A stretch of DNA of 64,000 bases. Source: Pleurodeles waltl (taxonomy: Eukaryota; Chordata; Amphibia; Caudata; Salamandridae). Location: NCBI RefSeq assembly GCF_031143425.1, contig NC_090446.1, positions 655,175,717-655,239,716 of the forward strand. Direction: 5' to 3'. The notes below the pieces were generated by a model, which was given only the letters and a program-made list of their open reading frames with translations, was not told where the DNA came from and searched no databases. Position numbers and translations under genes: made by a program. Shown one piece after another: positions 22,140 to 35,330 of this stretch (positions within the stretch are counted from its first letter, which is position 1; every line of letters begins with the position of its first letter).

Positions 22140-22465
22140 AGATTGAACAGGATAAACAAGGGACAGAGGGGGAAGAGTCTAGACTGTATTATTTGGGAGT
22201 TCATATTAGTTACATGAGCTTTGGGATGAGCCAAAGGAAGGATACAGGAGGGAAGAGTCTAGGAAGTGTTAATTTGGAAATCATTGTAATTAAATGAAGT
22301 TTGGGGTGATGAAGAAGGAACAGAGGGAATAGTTAGAAAGGGCTATATGGGAGGCCATAGTACTAGAATGAGCTTTGAGGTGAGTCAAGGAGGAACAGAG
22401 GAGAGAAGAGTCAATGAAGGATCTTAGGGAGATAATAGTAGTAGAATGAGGTTTGGGATGAGTCA
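22140..22465. repeat. Minisatellite, unit about 77 bp, four copies
   Basis: The phrase GAGCTTTGGGATGAGCC and its variants recur near 22218, 22300, 22373 and 22450, each followed by AAGGAACAGAGG-like sequence. Copies differ by many substitutions, so the array is old. Frames crossing it are not genes. Confidence 0.7.
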
Positions 22466-25400
22466 GAGAGTGGAGGTAGAGGACATACTGAGAGAAGTAT
22501 AGGATGAGACGTAGAGCAATGCATTGGAGGGAGTTAAAGGCTTTTTTTCTTTCTTTCTTTTTACAGTACAAGTATAGTATTGAGCATATAGATACATACC
22601 TAAATAAAAAGGGTATACATTTATAAGGAAAATAATAAAGAGATAAAAACTTTGCACTGCACAAAGTTCCATAGGTGCAAGCATGGATGGAAAGAAAGAA
22701 ATTCAGACTTTCAGGTCTTGCTATGCGTAAAAGCTAGTTTATTACAGTAATTAGTATACATTTGTTAACTATATGAATTGTATTGTTATGCATTCCTCAA
22801 TATTTCAATAGTGAAGCACTTATAGATAGACAGTTATGATCATATTTACATATATTGATAGATGAAGAAAATAGAGACCCAAACGCATGAAATCAAATAA
22901 CATATGAAAACTATGCAGTGACCTATATACATGTTAAGCATAAAATATTGTGTGCATGTGTGTACTTTTAACAGTAAATAATATATACATTTGTTAAGCA
23001 GACATATAAAATATCTATATATTATTAAACCATAGGTAGAATATATATTTGTACAAAGAAATGCACATATCTAAATACATATATATTGTCAAATAATACA
23101 TATTTACATGCACAGGAATATGCTGTTCATTTATGCTTGAATGTGGTGGTCAAGTAGGAAAGAGCCAACGCATGAGTAGTCTTCTGAAGTTAAGATAGTT
23201 ATCTGTGACTCTTATGTTTGGGGGAAAGATTTCCATGGCTTGGCTGTTTGAACAGAGAAAGATGTGCAAACCATATTTTTTTATTGTTTGTTGGGGTTTT
23301 AAGGCGAAGCACCAACCTTGAGCAGAGGTTCCTTTGTACTATATATTTGGTGATTTAATTCCTGTTAAAAGTGGTCTTGGTCCACGTAGTGCTTTGTGGG
23401 TGATACAAACAGCGTAAAGGTGCAGCTTCTGACAACCAGTAACCAATAAAGGGCCTCCAAGGCAGGGGTGATGTGGGCTTGTGGTTTTACATGTAGGATT
23501 AATCTGGCAGAAAATTTCTGAATTCATTGTAGTATTTCCATTGTTGTTAAGGATTATCTGTGGTTTAGGCCATTGGAGATAGATAGTTGATTGGACCTTG
23601 GGTAGAAATCCTAGGTAGGGAAAGATTTGTCTCAGAGTTTTCATAGTAATAATGCTTAATCTTGCTAACTTGTCCACTTGGGCATTCATACTTTATATAG
23701 TTTAGGAATTGGTTCCAGGTCTTCAGGCACAAAGTGGGTTATAATGTTTCTGATCTCCCCATGTGAGTATTTCAGTTTTGCAAGGATTCAATTTGAGATG
23801 GATCCATGGGGCAGTCTCTTGCTTATCATTGGTTTGTTTTCTAATCAGTCTCATTTGCTTACTTTTTACTTGATTGCCCTCCTTCGTCATTTTGTTATTG
23901 TCCCTCTCCTGTAGCATAACATCTTCTTGTATCCTTCAATGGCAGACATCAGGGAACTCATTTTTGTCTTTTGTTTCAGTAGTGCATGGCAGTGAATTTA
24001 TTTTCTTACTCTCTCACCTATGTGCTGCTTCCCTCTTTACATTTGTGCCCCCGATGCTCTCCATGTTGCTCCACTCACCAGCTTGCCCATTACTCTTGTT
24101 ACTCCATTACTTCTGTTTGTGTCAGCCGTAGAAGGTCAAATTGTGGAGGGGTAGGCTTATGGTGTGTTTCTGTCAGCAAGTGCTTTTATGGTTGAAGACA
24201 AAAAGCCTAAAATACTGGGCTACAGTGTCCTTTTCCATAAAATGGTACAATGAATTTGAGCTTAGAAACAGTTAATGGGTGTGAGTATCATTGAATGGTT
24301 ATGAACAAACAAGCAATCACTTTTTTAGCTGGTGCAATCCTATGGTTTATCTATGATAGAAGGATGAACTAATTATAAAAGGTGCAAATTGGACAGGTCC
24401 CCAAGTGTAGTAATGTGACACAAGGAGAATATGTACTCAGGAATCTCTCATAGTGACAGTTAGTTGTCTTTCAGCCATTACAACATAGTTTGAGAACCTG
24501 GAGGTAGAGGCAGCATAGAGAAGGGGAACAGCTTGCCGTCAAAATGGTGTGAAAATGGAAGTGGGAAAGTGAAGAACAGAGGTAAGTATAGAGATGCAAG
24601 AAGAGAGATAAGGAAGACCTGAGTGCAAAGAAAAGATATGAAGATGGACATAGGAGGGAATGCATCCCATTCAAATTTTCAAAGTACATTTATCAATTTG
24701 AGTAAGTTTAGAGGTTCAGAGCAGGAAACATTATTTTTTAAATGAAATCAGTGTAAAATCATGGTTGGGCTCTCCAGATGATGGTCCCTTGTTTAAAATG
24801 TGAACAGAAAGGGAAAATGTGAAGAGGAAGGGAGACAGTTATGTTATAACAGAAAACTGGTGAGAGCGAAGAAAATTAAACAGACTGAAATGCTGGTAAA
24901 TATAGAGGAAGAGGCGTGGAGCTGAAACAGGCGACATAGTGTAGATAAAGTTGAGAGAGACAGAGAGACAGAGAGACAGAAAGGGCATAATAAAAAGGCA
25001 ATAGTATGATATTACAAAATCACAGATGTATCCTAATTCATAGCACATACTCTTTACCTTCAAAAGACATCACATAAACGTTGATCTTGATGACATCATA
25101 ATAAAGGAAACTACGCAACATTTATCCCTGTGACATTACCTGAACGCAACCCAGGAAGGAAATAATATGAACTTTGATCATCAGCAATAGCTAATAGGCT
25201 TTGCCTTCAAAATGTGAGAGCAGACCTAATGGCTTTGCCAATGCTTTTTTGCACTGGATCTCCAGTGTGTATGTAAACACACAAACACATATGCACACAC
25301 ACCTATATAAATGCATACATATATATGTATATTACATATTAGACAGTGTGGTCCTTACTTTTACCATAAGAAGGAACATTTTGTTTTGCTAAGAACTTTG

Positions 25401-26860
25401 ATACCGTTTGATGAATCTTCACAAAACTTTCCAAAAAACACAGTTCATCCACCTCAACTCATTCATGGGAAGTTTCTGGGAGCTCCATCAAGCTGTGACC
25501 AAGTAAAACGGAGGTTCCCAAAATATTGTTTTCCCACATTTAATCCCATTAGAAAGTTTGTGACGCCAAACAGAAAAATGGCAGAAAAGAATTACAACAT
25601 ATTTGGCAGTAATTTCAATCTTTATTCAAAAAGTGTGCTTTTTGTTATTTATTAATGTAAATCCAAACAACCATTTTCAAAACATTTGCTGTTAAATTAT
25701 TGTGCTAACTGGACGATTGGACCTGTGAGAGTCCTGTACTGCAAATTAAAAAAACAGAGTGATCTGATTGGCTGAGACAGCCTTTTTTCCCTGTCCATCA
25801 CTTTGGAGCTGTGGGACCACTACTGTCCCATGAGCCCGCGCAATCATGTAAGCTGGCAGCAACATGAAGAACAATTTTAAGATTGCCATTACAGGACACG
25901 GGGAAACAATCCTTGAGTCCTGAACTAAGTACAAAATATAATATATAAGGGTGCAGGTTAGGGGTTTCTTGACCCCATGGCACTTCCATGGGGTGGTCAC
26001 AGATGGGCCCCAGGGGAAAAAAATGAAAAGAAATTTGTGCTGCAGGTCCTGTGGTACTTCCATACTTGTTTTGGACTGAGCATGGTCACACATGAGGTAT
26101 GGCAAGACATCGGTTTCAGTGCATCCGCTCATGGATTTTGATGGAAAGTGATATCTTCAAAGACGTGCAGATATAGATTTGTGACAACATCTTGTGCCTC
26201 CCTGACAACTTGTGTAAAAAGGATAAATATTGTTATTTCTCTTTGGCATGTGTTCTGCATGCTACTGTACACACTGACATAGAGAAATTAGTGTTAAATG
26301 TTAGTTTATGTGGAGAAAAGGATCCCTTTTTATAAAAAAAGCTATCCGAACCACACAGCTGACACCCTTGCACTATGGAGCATGGGTGTCTGCATTGGTG
26401 CATGGCTGCGAAACGTTTGCCATTGCATATAGAAAGTAGAACTGTGCCATTTCATAGTAGATATGAGATAGTTCTGCTCTCTACAATTCATACAACAAAC
26501 ACACACCTTTTCTCCCAATTGTACAAATGATTTCAATTCAACTCATTTCTTGCTGCACGATACTGAGTAAATAACTTCTATTCACAGTTATTTAACCTGT
26601 ACCATGGGAGTACCACTGGACCAATCTGATATTTGAAAAAAGAAAACATTCTACCCAAACACCCCCTCAAAAGGGCATGTGAGAAAGAATCAGGGCAATG
26701 CATAGCAAACAGTTAACACCTAAGGGTGCTTGAGTAAGCTTGTCAGCTTCACTGTCTAATGTCTTACATAACAGGGCAGAGACCAAGACCAGCAGTGACT
26801 TCACACTCATATGTGGTTGATTGACTGAAGAGATTACCTACCTTCAAAGGATTAAGTATA
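22466..26860. other. AT-rich gene-free DNA with microsatellites
   Basis: Contains a short polypyrimidine tract (22540-22562), AT-rich simple sequence (22740-23110), a GACAGAGA tract (about 24952-24980), CA/TA simple repeats (25262-25335), and the second copy of the uncertain repeat at 23150-23700. Short frames show no family motifs. Confidence 0.45.
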
Positions 26861-26869
26861 GTGCACAGG

Positions 26870-27415
26870 CTGATTGTAATAGGGGTTTGCCATCTAAAGG
26901 ACCTTGTGTCTAGAGAAAGTGGATCCTCTGTGAAAAGGTGGGCAGAGGGCAAACGCTGTGTGTAGTAGGGACTTTACCACCTAGGGGGCTTTGGTCTCTG
27001 ATGGGAGTATGCTGTCTGTGAAGAGTTGTACATAGGACGAATGCTATGTGTAGCATAAGTTTGACCATCTAAGTGGGTCTCATTGTCTGAAAGGAGTGGA
27101 CTCTCTGTGAACAGCTGTGTACAGGGCAAAGGGTGTGCTTAGTAGGGGCTTGGTCACCTAATGGAGTGTTGGTCTCTGGAGGGAGTGTCTCTCAGTAAAG
27201 ACTTCAGTAGCAGAATTCTGTACCAGGCAATGGCTGTGCATTGTATGGGTTTGGCCATCCACATCTCAATGATTGGACACAAGAGGTCACCTACCTGCAA
27301 ATTGTCTGACATGGAGCAAAGTGTGTGCATAGCAGGAGCTTGGCCACTTCATTCGGCTTTTGAGTCTGAAAGAAGTGTGTGCATAGAGGGGCTTCACTAC
27401 CTAAGGGAGCTTGTG
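26870..27415. repeat. Minisatellite, unit about 88 bp, about six degenerate copies
   Basis: Units begin TGTGTAGTAGGG/TGTGCTTAGTAGGGGCTT, continue TGGCCACCTAA-G-G and GTCTCTGA-GGGAGTG, and end CTGTGTACAGGGCAAA. Clear starts lie near 26961, 27048 and 27137. Later units (27220-27415) are rearranged and partly deleted. No coding function is seen. Confidence 0.75.
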
Positions 27416-30400
27416 TTTTTTAACTTTTTTTCATCAGCCCCTGGGTACTCTTATGGGAGCCAGCACAGACCCCCATGTGCGCTTTCTGTAGTATTATTTT
27501 TTTACTTGAGGGTCAGGCCACCCCTACACTGCCCCCTTATATCTTATTTTTTTTGTTTTTTGTTTTAGGACTCAGGCTTCGTGTTCTGTAATGATGGCTG
27601 CAGCATCTCTGTTTGATTGGTGGCCAGTCAATCAGATCACTCAGTCTTATAGGACCTTACCGGTCCCACTTGATTGAGATGGCTAAAAAGCCAATCAGAT
27701 TGCTCGGTTTTATTTAATTTACAGTAGTGCAGGACTCCAGTGGGAGTCCCCCTGGACCAACCATCAATATATCACTACCTTTTGAACCCAAATTTCCCAA
27801 GAACCTGAACAGATTCAGATCAGATCTCAAAAAGCAAGCTCTCTGAGTAAAGATCTAGCAAAATCATAGTAAATCTGCTCCTTGATCTCAAAACGAAAAT
27901 CTTCACCGTCGAAAATTAGACCTTACTGTAAATAACCGTGAATACTATCTCAGGGCTCTCGACATCTCTTTGACTGTTATAGTGTGTGCAGTTAATCTCA
28001 TACTTTCACTCTTATAACACCAGAGATGATCTCACGCTTTTACCTTTATGGCAGCAGTGTTAATCAGACACCTCCCCTCTCATAGAGCCGAGCAAATAAG
28101 GCAACCTGCGTCATACAAAGGAAATCTAACGCCTCAACTCCTTCCGCTTCACATCTTATGTTGCACTGCAACGTTTCTAATGGCAGAATCAGTCCCAGCC
28201 TTTATTCAGGCTGTTTTGGACACATGCAATGTATTTGAAAATGCACATTCTTTCAGATACCAGTGTTAAAATCAGGGTTTTGAATGCTGTTTGCATTGCA
28301 CTGCAGTGCGTTTCTAGGGATAGCTGGCATTCCTAGTATTCCTAGTGAGCATGTCCAAATATTGTGCGTTCAGAAATACGCCTCTTATTTAGTGTTAAAC
28401 AGTATTTTAATTTCTAGGATGCAGAGATTCAAATGATTGAAATTCAGAATACTTCTACCAGTGATGACGTACATCAAAAGAAAATAGTCTTGCTGTCGGG
28501 AAGCTGGTGTTTCGGTTTAGGCCCCTAGTTGCAAAAATGTATCTATTCAGGAAATAAGGCAGATAACTGGAAACCATTCAAAGCAGACTCTCACTGATAT
28601 CAAAATAAACTGGGGCATGAAAAACCTACAGGCAATAGATTTAACAATGTCATTTTTATATATCCCAGTCAGATTGAGCTAAATCCATGTCACGCGATGC
28701 CCTTTTGAACTCTCGGAAAAAGCTATTATCGCCTGTGTAATATTCTGTGCAATGGTACATTCTTCAGTGCTTGGGACGAGGACCTGCTGAGAGTGAGTGA
28801 ACTCTTGTTTGCCATTGATACCACACTTCAGTCAACAGGGGCCTTGGGGAATGGTGTCAATTAGAAAGAAACAGAGCGGTTTGGGTGAAACAGACACCAA
28901 AACACTAAAATCAGCTCCAAATTGTAAGAAAAGGGACTAGGGTAGAATGTTAACGCTCGTTGTTGAGTGGGGCGACATTTTATTGAAAACTGGAAACAGG
29001 AATAAATCAACTAGTGTATGTGGCATGACTGTAGCTGAATCCTACAAAAAACATAACATTACCTCTTTGTCCCAGTCCTTACTGTTTGAGTGTCTAATGT
29101 GGCAAGAGAAGCCAGAAGCAGCCCTCTCTTTTTGTTTTTCCTTCATTTTCACTCGGATTGGGAGGAATGAAGATTACCGATAAGTAATCAGGTAATTTAC
29201 AGGTTTGAGGAAGAAATGTACTTATGAGTCAACGGTTGTGCATGGTCATCAAAATTTCTGTAAATTGAAGACAAGCTACGGCTGGGTCAAGGCTAGACGC
29301 GCATAAATGTGTAAAAGACATTGTTCCACTTGAGAGCACAGAATACTGAGGCAGCGTAATCCTGAAGCCATCTCGGGCCTCTTTAATCCATTTACAGCCA
29401 GTCCCTGCCCCTGCATCTCACTCTTGCACCTTTCTGTTTTCTACCTTTGTGGGGCTTTTTTGTTTTTCTCTTCCTCCGTCTTTCCCAAATGTGTCTTTTG
29501 CTCGTAGTAAATGCTTGAGGGAACTAAATATGTGGTTGCCCTAAAAAATAAGCGCTGGTGCTCCGCACTGGAAACAACAAGCACAAAATGAGCACTGGTT
29601 CCACTCAATGTGAGGGAGCAGTACATTTTAAACAGTTTTCAACAGTTAAAGCCCAGGGACAAACTACAAAACATTCCAAGTGGTAATGCCACAGGCATAA
29701 AGAGTTGGTTAGACAAGCCCAGAGAAATTCATGCATGTAGGTACTTCATAGCCTGGATAATCTGGGCCATCATAGTAAGAATGGTACCTGAATATCGAGG
29801 TTAAAATATTTTGTCACATTTAATATTGCAGGGAAAAAAACAGAACTTCAAAAATGTTGTGAGGCTTTATATTGAAAAGAGGTATATTGTTTTTTGCTTT
29901 TTTTACTACTACTTATGGCTATAATAACATTTATTTAGGCATAGAATGTAGCTAGAATACTAAAACTTCAATGTGTGTTTTAAATATAGATAAATGATTT
30001 GTTGTGTGTAATTTTTTGTTGGGCTATTTTTTGGTTGCTACTTTAAAAGTTATTTTTAAAAGCAATTAGGTCAAATAGCATTTTCCAATAATTACATTTT
30101 GAATTTATTTGAAATACATTATAATATATATTTTTTATGTTCTCATCACCATACTTGATTAACCCAGTCATCAATGATAGCCACTCCAACTCCTCCACAT
30201 GTACAAAGGCGCAGAGAGAGACAGAGGCCGTTCCTTTTTGCAAGGGATTACTGAGCACTGCTTTTGCCCAAACCAGCAGAAACCAGCAGAAATAGAGTGC
30301 AAGTGGTGTATATAATCATAAGTCTTCTTCATATTTAATTTGTAGCCATTTAACCACTGAGGACCATACTTCTGCCTTATTCTTGCACTTTTGATTTCCT

Positions 30401-30791
30401 GAGTCCATTAGATATACTTTTTTTTACTTGTGCCAACCAGTCCCACTAGCTTAGAGGTATCAGGATCAACCCATTTTCTACAAATAGTATTTTCTTAATA
30501 TAAAAATGAGTTTCTATATTACGGTGTGTACAAATCAAAACTATTTTTACATTATGGTTTTTCAGGTTTATCGAGGGATTGAGAGGGTAGTGATTTAAAG
30601 TTATGTTAATAGTAACACTTTTTGTGGGGATTCAAATGTGTTTATGATATTTCTTGTTTAAAGTCTGCTACATGTAGGAGTATGTGAGTGGTTAGTGTTT
30701 TTATCACTTTACATTTTATTATTTTAAAAATGTAAATGTAATTTTGCTTAAATGTAGTTAATATAGTTAGGACATCACATATTTTATGAAA
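27416..30791. other. AT-rich gene-free DNA
   Basis: T-rich runs lie at 27416-27432 and 27541-27568. Two similar GATTG...CAATCAGAT phrases lie at 27618-27705. No gene, RNA or transposon is recognised. Confidence 0.45.
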
Positions 30792-31412
30792 TGTAGGACT
30801 TTGTATATTTTGGGAAAAAACTGGAATAAAGGGAGACGTGAATTCTATGGCACAGCAAAAGTAGGTCCGTAGCTGATCTCAAATTGACTGCTCACAAGCA
30901 GCCATTTATTTAGTCACAAAAATGCAGACTTTATACATATCATCTTAGAAACCAATAACAAGTCACAGATTGAAAAGTAAATAATATACCATCACATAGC
31001 CACCACATCAACTGCATCCTTAAACTCGTGACTACTTCTCTAGGTTCCCCTTATCATAATCTAAAGCTTTGATAAAACATTAACCTTCCTTTCCCAAGTG
31101 TGTTTATTGCTCTGTTCCCAAGACTTCTTAATTGTCTCTGTATACTCTTGACTAAAGTTACCTTTGACCAATATTTTCAAACCACGTCTCTGTTGACAGT
31201 GAGAATGAAATATGGTCTTCGGTGTGATCATAAACTCTTCAAGACTTGTTAAGCATGTATTCCCATTAAGCTAAAACTTGCTGAGTTTGTGTTCTGCTTT
31301 CTGGTGAACTCTCACCTACTTTGTTTCCTTGTAGCTGTGGTCTGTACTGCTTTTTAACTACGTATAGTTCTACAGCACTCCCTAATGAATCTGTGGTGGT
31401 GAGATTTCATCA
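30792..31412 (-). repeat. 3' LTR of the endogenous retrovirus
   Basis: This block aligns by eye with 58390-59117 over nearly its whole length. Shared phrases include GTATACTCTTGACTAAAGTT, TCATAAACTCTTCAAG, GAGTTTGTG-TCTGCTTTCT and GTTCTACA. It lacks about 60 bases of the outer part present in the 5' copy. On - it ends CTACA, like the 5' LTR. Just upstream on - lies an A-rich polypurine stretch (about 31413-31433). Boundaries are approximate to a few tens of bases. Confidence 0.8.
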
Positions 31413-31446
31413 GTTTTTATTTTTTACTTTCACTCATCATCTTACA

Positions 31447-33067
31447 GCAAGCTAAAGCTAATTGAATAAACAACATATCAAAAGCAATAAGGCAATAAAT
31501 GGTAATTAGGATTTAAGCTATCCTGACATCCAGAATGTAGCCAATTGAACCAACCCTTAAACCAGTAATCTTGGGCACCTCCTTCATCCACTATTTCTTT
31601 TGTAAGTTGTGCAAAGTTTGTACGGTCTTGGACAATGTTCCAATGTTTGCATCATTTTCAGGGACATAAGTACAACAAGCAGTTCCTATCTTGGCACATA
31701 CTTCTCCTTACATGACTGTCATACGAACATTTACATTACTGTGCAGCATGATCATCATTCTCATGGCACAACGCTCTTCCTTTGCAGCATTCAATCTGTC
31801 TTCGGTGGCATTGATCACCTTCATTCGTTCCCATCTAGTTATTTGCAACCATAGAGCAGTTGCTTTTTCCTGAACGAACAGTAAGACACTTACAAAAACA
31901 CCATCATTGAACAACCTGTGCTCTTGGGGAACATCTTTCCAGGTAGCAGTGCCATAATATGCTACAGCTCTTCTCATCCAGTGATAGTGCAACAAGGTCG
32001 TTAGGTGGCTCTTGGGGTTGTCATGTAACTTCAAAATATTTATTCCCGGAAGTACCAAGACAGGTGTGCGAAAAGTAACCATAGATCAAAGGCCGCTCCA
32101 GTTAGGTAGCACTGGGTATATACCAGTTCTCTGCACTGCCAAAAATAGTCCATAAGGCAGGAGGTGTCCCCCTGCATGTCGGTGTTATCTATTGTGGTAT
32201 TACAGTTGACACTTATCCCTACCTTGATGGTGCCAATCCCTGTGAAACATAAATAAACAGATATTAATCTCATGACTGTCTGGGGCCATAGTGCACCATT
32301 CATCCAAGTATCTCACACTAGATTATCACCCATAAACTTGCACACTTTTGTATTGCATCCTGACTAATATCAATGCCAATCAATAGGGATATGGCCCGAC
32401 ATGAAAACTGAGTGTTAGAATGCCATTGTACATGAGTATAAACTGATCCAGTATCTTTTAGTCCTGACCTGCGGATACAATCTGGGGCAAGGGCTTTACT
32501 AAGTAATGATTGCACCAGTGGGCAGGTGTGCCACCCCTAAAAAGCCTGAGTCTAGAACCATTTCTATCCATTCTGTAGTCCTATAGACCTATTTTCGGCA
32601 TTTGTGCTATTTTGTCCTTAAATAGATTGCCTGTTTGTGAGGAGATGTAAAATTCCTAGTAGGGAGTCATGCAATGTGGCATTAGCTCTACAATGTGCTA
32701 CCCTAACATGTATTGGCTGCATTTGGGCCCTAATCTTTAGTTGAGTGGATCTTTAGTTGAGTGCAATCTATCTGATCCTATGGCATGGGGTATCAATGAG
32801 CAAAAAAAAATATTAATTGGTGCTTTCTAATTATATTTCTGACATGTGTTGATACAATATATTATCTAACAAGCTAGAATGAACATTATGAGACACATTG
32901 GTATGTAAAGTCATTTCTCTTGACAGGTGTATGATGTAGTGAGTCAAGCTTAAGTGTGCTTCACTATAGAAATGCAACAACAGAAATGACAACATAAAAA
33001 TACAAAAAATAAAACAGAAAACACCTAACTTTCCATTTGCAGAATCATAAAATTGTCCCAGTTGCAA
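31447..33067 (-). pseudogene. Retroviral env remnant
   Basis: Envelope glycoprotein remains on -, in several broken frames. A hydrophobic signal-like segment (CFIFCIFMLSFLLLHF) begins the frame at 33067. Cysteine-containing surface-subunit frames lie at 32515-32040, and the transmembrane-subunit ectodomain at 32082-31640. The diagnostic CX6CC motif reads CAKIGTACC at 31698-31672, just after a stop codon. A hydrophobic membrane-anchor-like stretch ending in two cysteines lies at about 31520-31450, adjoining the 3' LTR. CX6CC places the envelope in the gamma-type class. Multiple stops and frame changes mean no product is expected. Confidence 0.75.
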
Positions 33068-33247
33068 TCATCTTTCTCCCTCTTTTCCCATTTAAGTCAC
33101 TGATGGTGCTTGCTGTGAAGCGGGGTCCATCCAGACATCTGATAGGTGGATCTATGGCTTCCTCCCATCAACCTTTATTGCTGTGGTAGTAAACATTGTT
33201 ACTGAGAAAGGGCCTTTGAACTTGGGATCCTTCCATTTCCAAACAAA

Positions 33248-33846
33248 GGGCCTCATTACGAGTTTGGTGGTCTTGCAACCGCCACACTTGCAGTGACAGT
33301 TGGACCGCTGCACTTCTGGAGGTTAGACCGTGAGATTGCAACCCTGGTGGTTCGACAACCAGGGGGCTGCCACCACCACCAGGATTAGGGATCCCGACAG
33401 GGTGGTGCAGGTCAGAGTCATGGTCAGTCATGGCAGTGCTGAGTTCAGCACTGCCATGCTGATCACAAGTCTACTTTCTGCCAGCCTTTTCATGGCGGAG
33501 ACCCAGTCATAAAAAGGCTAGGGTGAAAGTCAATGCTGCGGGCCTCCATCCCCAGCACCCTCAAAATACACACTGTTTGCTACGCCAGACAGTGCGCACT
33601 CCGAGGGTGCTGGGGGCACACTTCATGTGACGGCATTGGCTTTTGCTCCCTGAAGACCCGAGGCCAATTCTGCCACACTGTTTCCACTGGGCTGACAGGC
33701 AGAAACCTCCTTCCACGGAGGTTTCTGCCTGTCAGCCCAGTGAAAACATAGTAATTGGGCTGGGGGAGACCTCCAGGACCACTTCGGTCTCCTCCACACA
33801 GGTCTGGCGGGAGAACGGACAACCTACCAAACTCATAATGAAGCCC
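33248..33846. mobile_element. 599-bp Harbinger-type MITE inside the provirus, TSD AAA
   Basis: The left end GGGCCTCATTACGAGTTTGG matches the inverted right end GGGCTTCATTATGAGTTTGG. The flanks are AAA (33245-33247) and AAA (33847-33849). An internal hairpin of AGAAACCTCC / GGAGGTTTCT lies at about 33700-33730. There is no coding capacity. It lies between integrase remains and the env start. Confidence 0.88.
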
Positions 33847-33849
33847 AAA

Positions 33850-34244
33850 GTTTTTTAGGAACACTCAACTCATATTTACATAGCTGGGAGGTCACCCTCA
33901 GTGGTGGAGTGCTTCTCATTTCCTCTGCTTGCTTGTTTGGAGCCTTTGTTAATTCAGAGAGATAAACATGCATTTCATCATTCAGAATTTCAGATGTACT
34001 TTCCATTGCACTTTACATCTAGTGGCTGGTATATGCATGTTTATGAGCCTTCCTGTCACTATCTGATGGAGATTTAAGTGGTGGTTGGAAATGGTTGTGT
34101 TCCTAAGAGTAAATAGTGTTAGTGGTAATCAATATAACCATTTTTTTGCAATGTGTGCATAATTTGCTTATATTATTTTTCAGCAAGCCATTAAGGTCAC
34201 TTAACTATACTGTTACTCTAGGGGTGCTAGACAGAAGATACTTT
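33850..34244 (-). pseudogene. Retroviral integrase, downstream fragment
   Basis: Immediately beyond the Harbinger-2 insertion the - strand continues with the pattern of the later integrase catalytic region (an HP-S motif with stops, near 34225-34205) and then the integrase carboxyl end. The upstream half is at 46082-45467. The matching TTT duplication at 34242-34244 and 45467-45469 ties the two halves together. Confidence 0.6.
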
Positions 34245-34459
34245 GGGGGTCATTAGGAGTTTTGCGGTATCAGGACCCAACAAAAGGCAGCCAAACTAGT
34301 GCCAGTACTGCCAGTGCGGTCAGGCCGCCACGGACAGCGTTAGCTACCTTCAGACTGGAGGTGACCATGTTCCTGCCACTGGACTTCTTACGAGGCTGCA
34401 CGCCGCCAAGGTTTTCTCTGTGGTCGCACCACCATGAAAACCTTGGCAGAAACCAACTC

Positions 34460-34467
34460 TATAAAAG
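34460..34467 (+). promoter_or_regulatory. TATA box of the Harbinger-2 transposase
   Basis: TATAAAAG lies 50 bases before the ATG of transposase exon 1. The surrounding phrase ATAAAAGGAGACACTCACC is almost repeated in Harbinger-3 on - (ATAAAAGGAAACACTCACC, about 54530-54510), again a short way before an exon 1 ATG. Conservation between divergent copies supports a core promoter near the terminal repeat. Confidence 0.65.
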
Positions 34468-34679
34468 GAGACACTCACCTTTTGGAACACATCCCTTTCC
34501 GTAGCCGCCATGGATCTGGAAGTCCTCCCACTGTTCCTACTTGCACAATGGCTTTGGAACCAGCGTCGAAGACAACAACCATGAGTGCACACTCCTACCT
34601 GACACCAGAAAAACCCAAAGTACACATGCACACACAACATACACATCCGGGACAGCCAGAAACGGCCACACACACGTGA

Positions 34680-35330
34680 CCACCCACCTATAAACACACA
34701 CACACACACACACCTACATACACACACGCATGCACGCCCATACTACACACACACACACACCCACACTAACCACGCCATCGCCAACAGACACATGCGATAC
34801 ACACACCAACCTGCAGATGCACAGCACTGGCATAGTCCAACACAACAATACATAACAGCATACGTTCACACAAGGACTCCACAACCACAATAAAACACAA
34901 ACATTTCAGCAAGCAATTTAATAACACACTACCCATGACACTACATACATACAACAAAACATAACTACACCTGACAACCAATGCACACAATCACAGAGCC
35001 CTACAAAGAAACTATTGTCATACCACTCTAAAACAACACACAACGCATCAGAAATATCTATCACCACACACCACGCACACACACAACAACCACACAAGGG
35101 TACACAACACCACCATTACACATGTCAACACAAACAACACACAATTCATCTACAAACATACATGTACCAAACACAAACACATTATACACACAATACACAG
35201 CCATCACAGTGGGACAACTGTCAGGGCCACACATATACATGCAGGCCATAAACAACAGTTATCACAACCCATACACACATATGTCAAACACAAACCAAAG
35301 CTGCAAATTACACAGCAGCCATGTGGGAAG
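34680..35330. repeat. CA-rich low-complexity tract in Harbinger-2
   Basis: ACACACAC runs (34698-34716, 34745-34763) grade into CACAAC/ACACAT-rich sequence. It lies between transposase exon 1 and the gene A 3' end, inside transposase intron 1. Short Thr/His frames here are not genes. Confidence 0.75.

Noticed and set aside
22140..27415. Possible CRISPR-like array of spaced repeats
   Set aside because: Repeats are degenerate and 77-88 bp with no unique equal-length spacers, and the genome is clearly eukaryotic. These are minisatellites.
34470..35330. A separate CA-rich transposon or satellite
   Set aside because: The tract lies between the Harbinger-2 terminal repeat and gene A, and comparable low-complexity stretches exist in the other elements.
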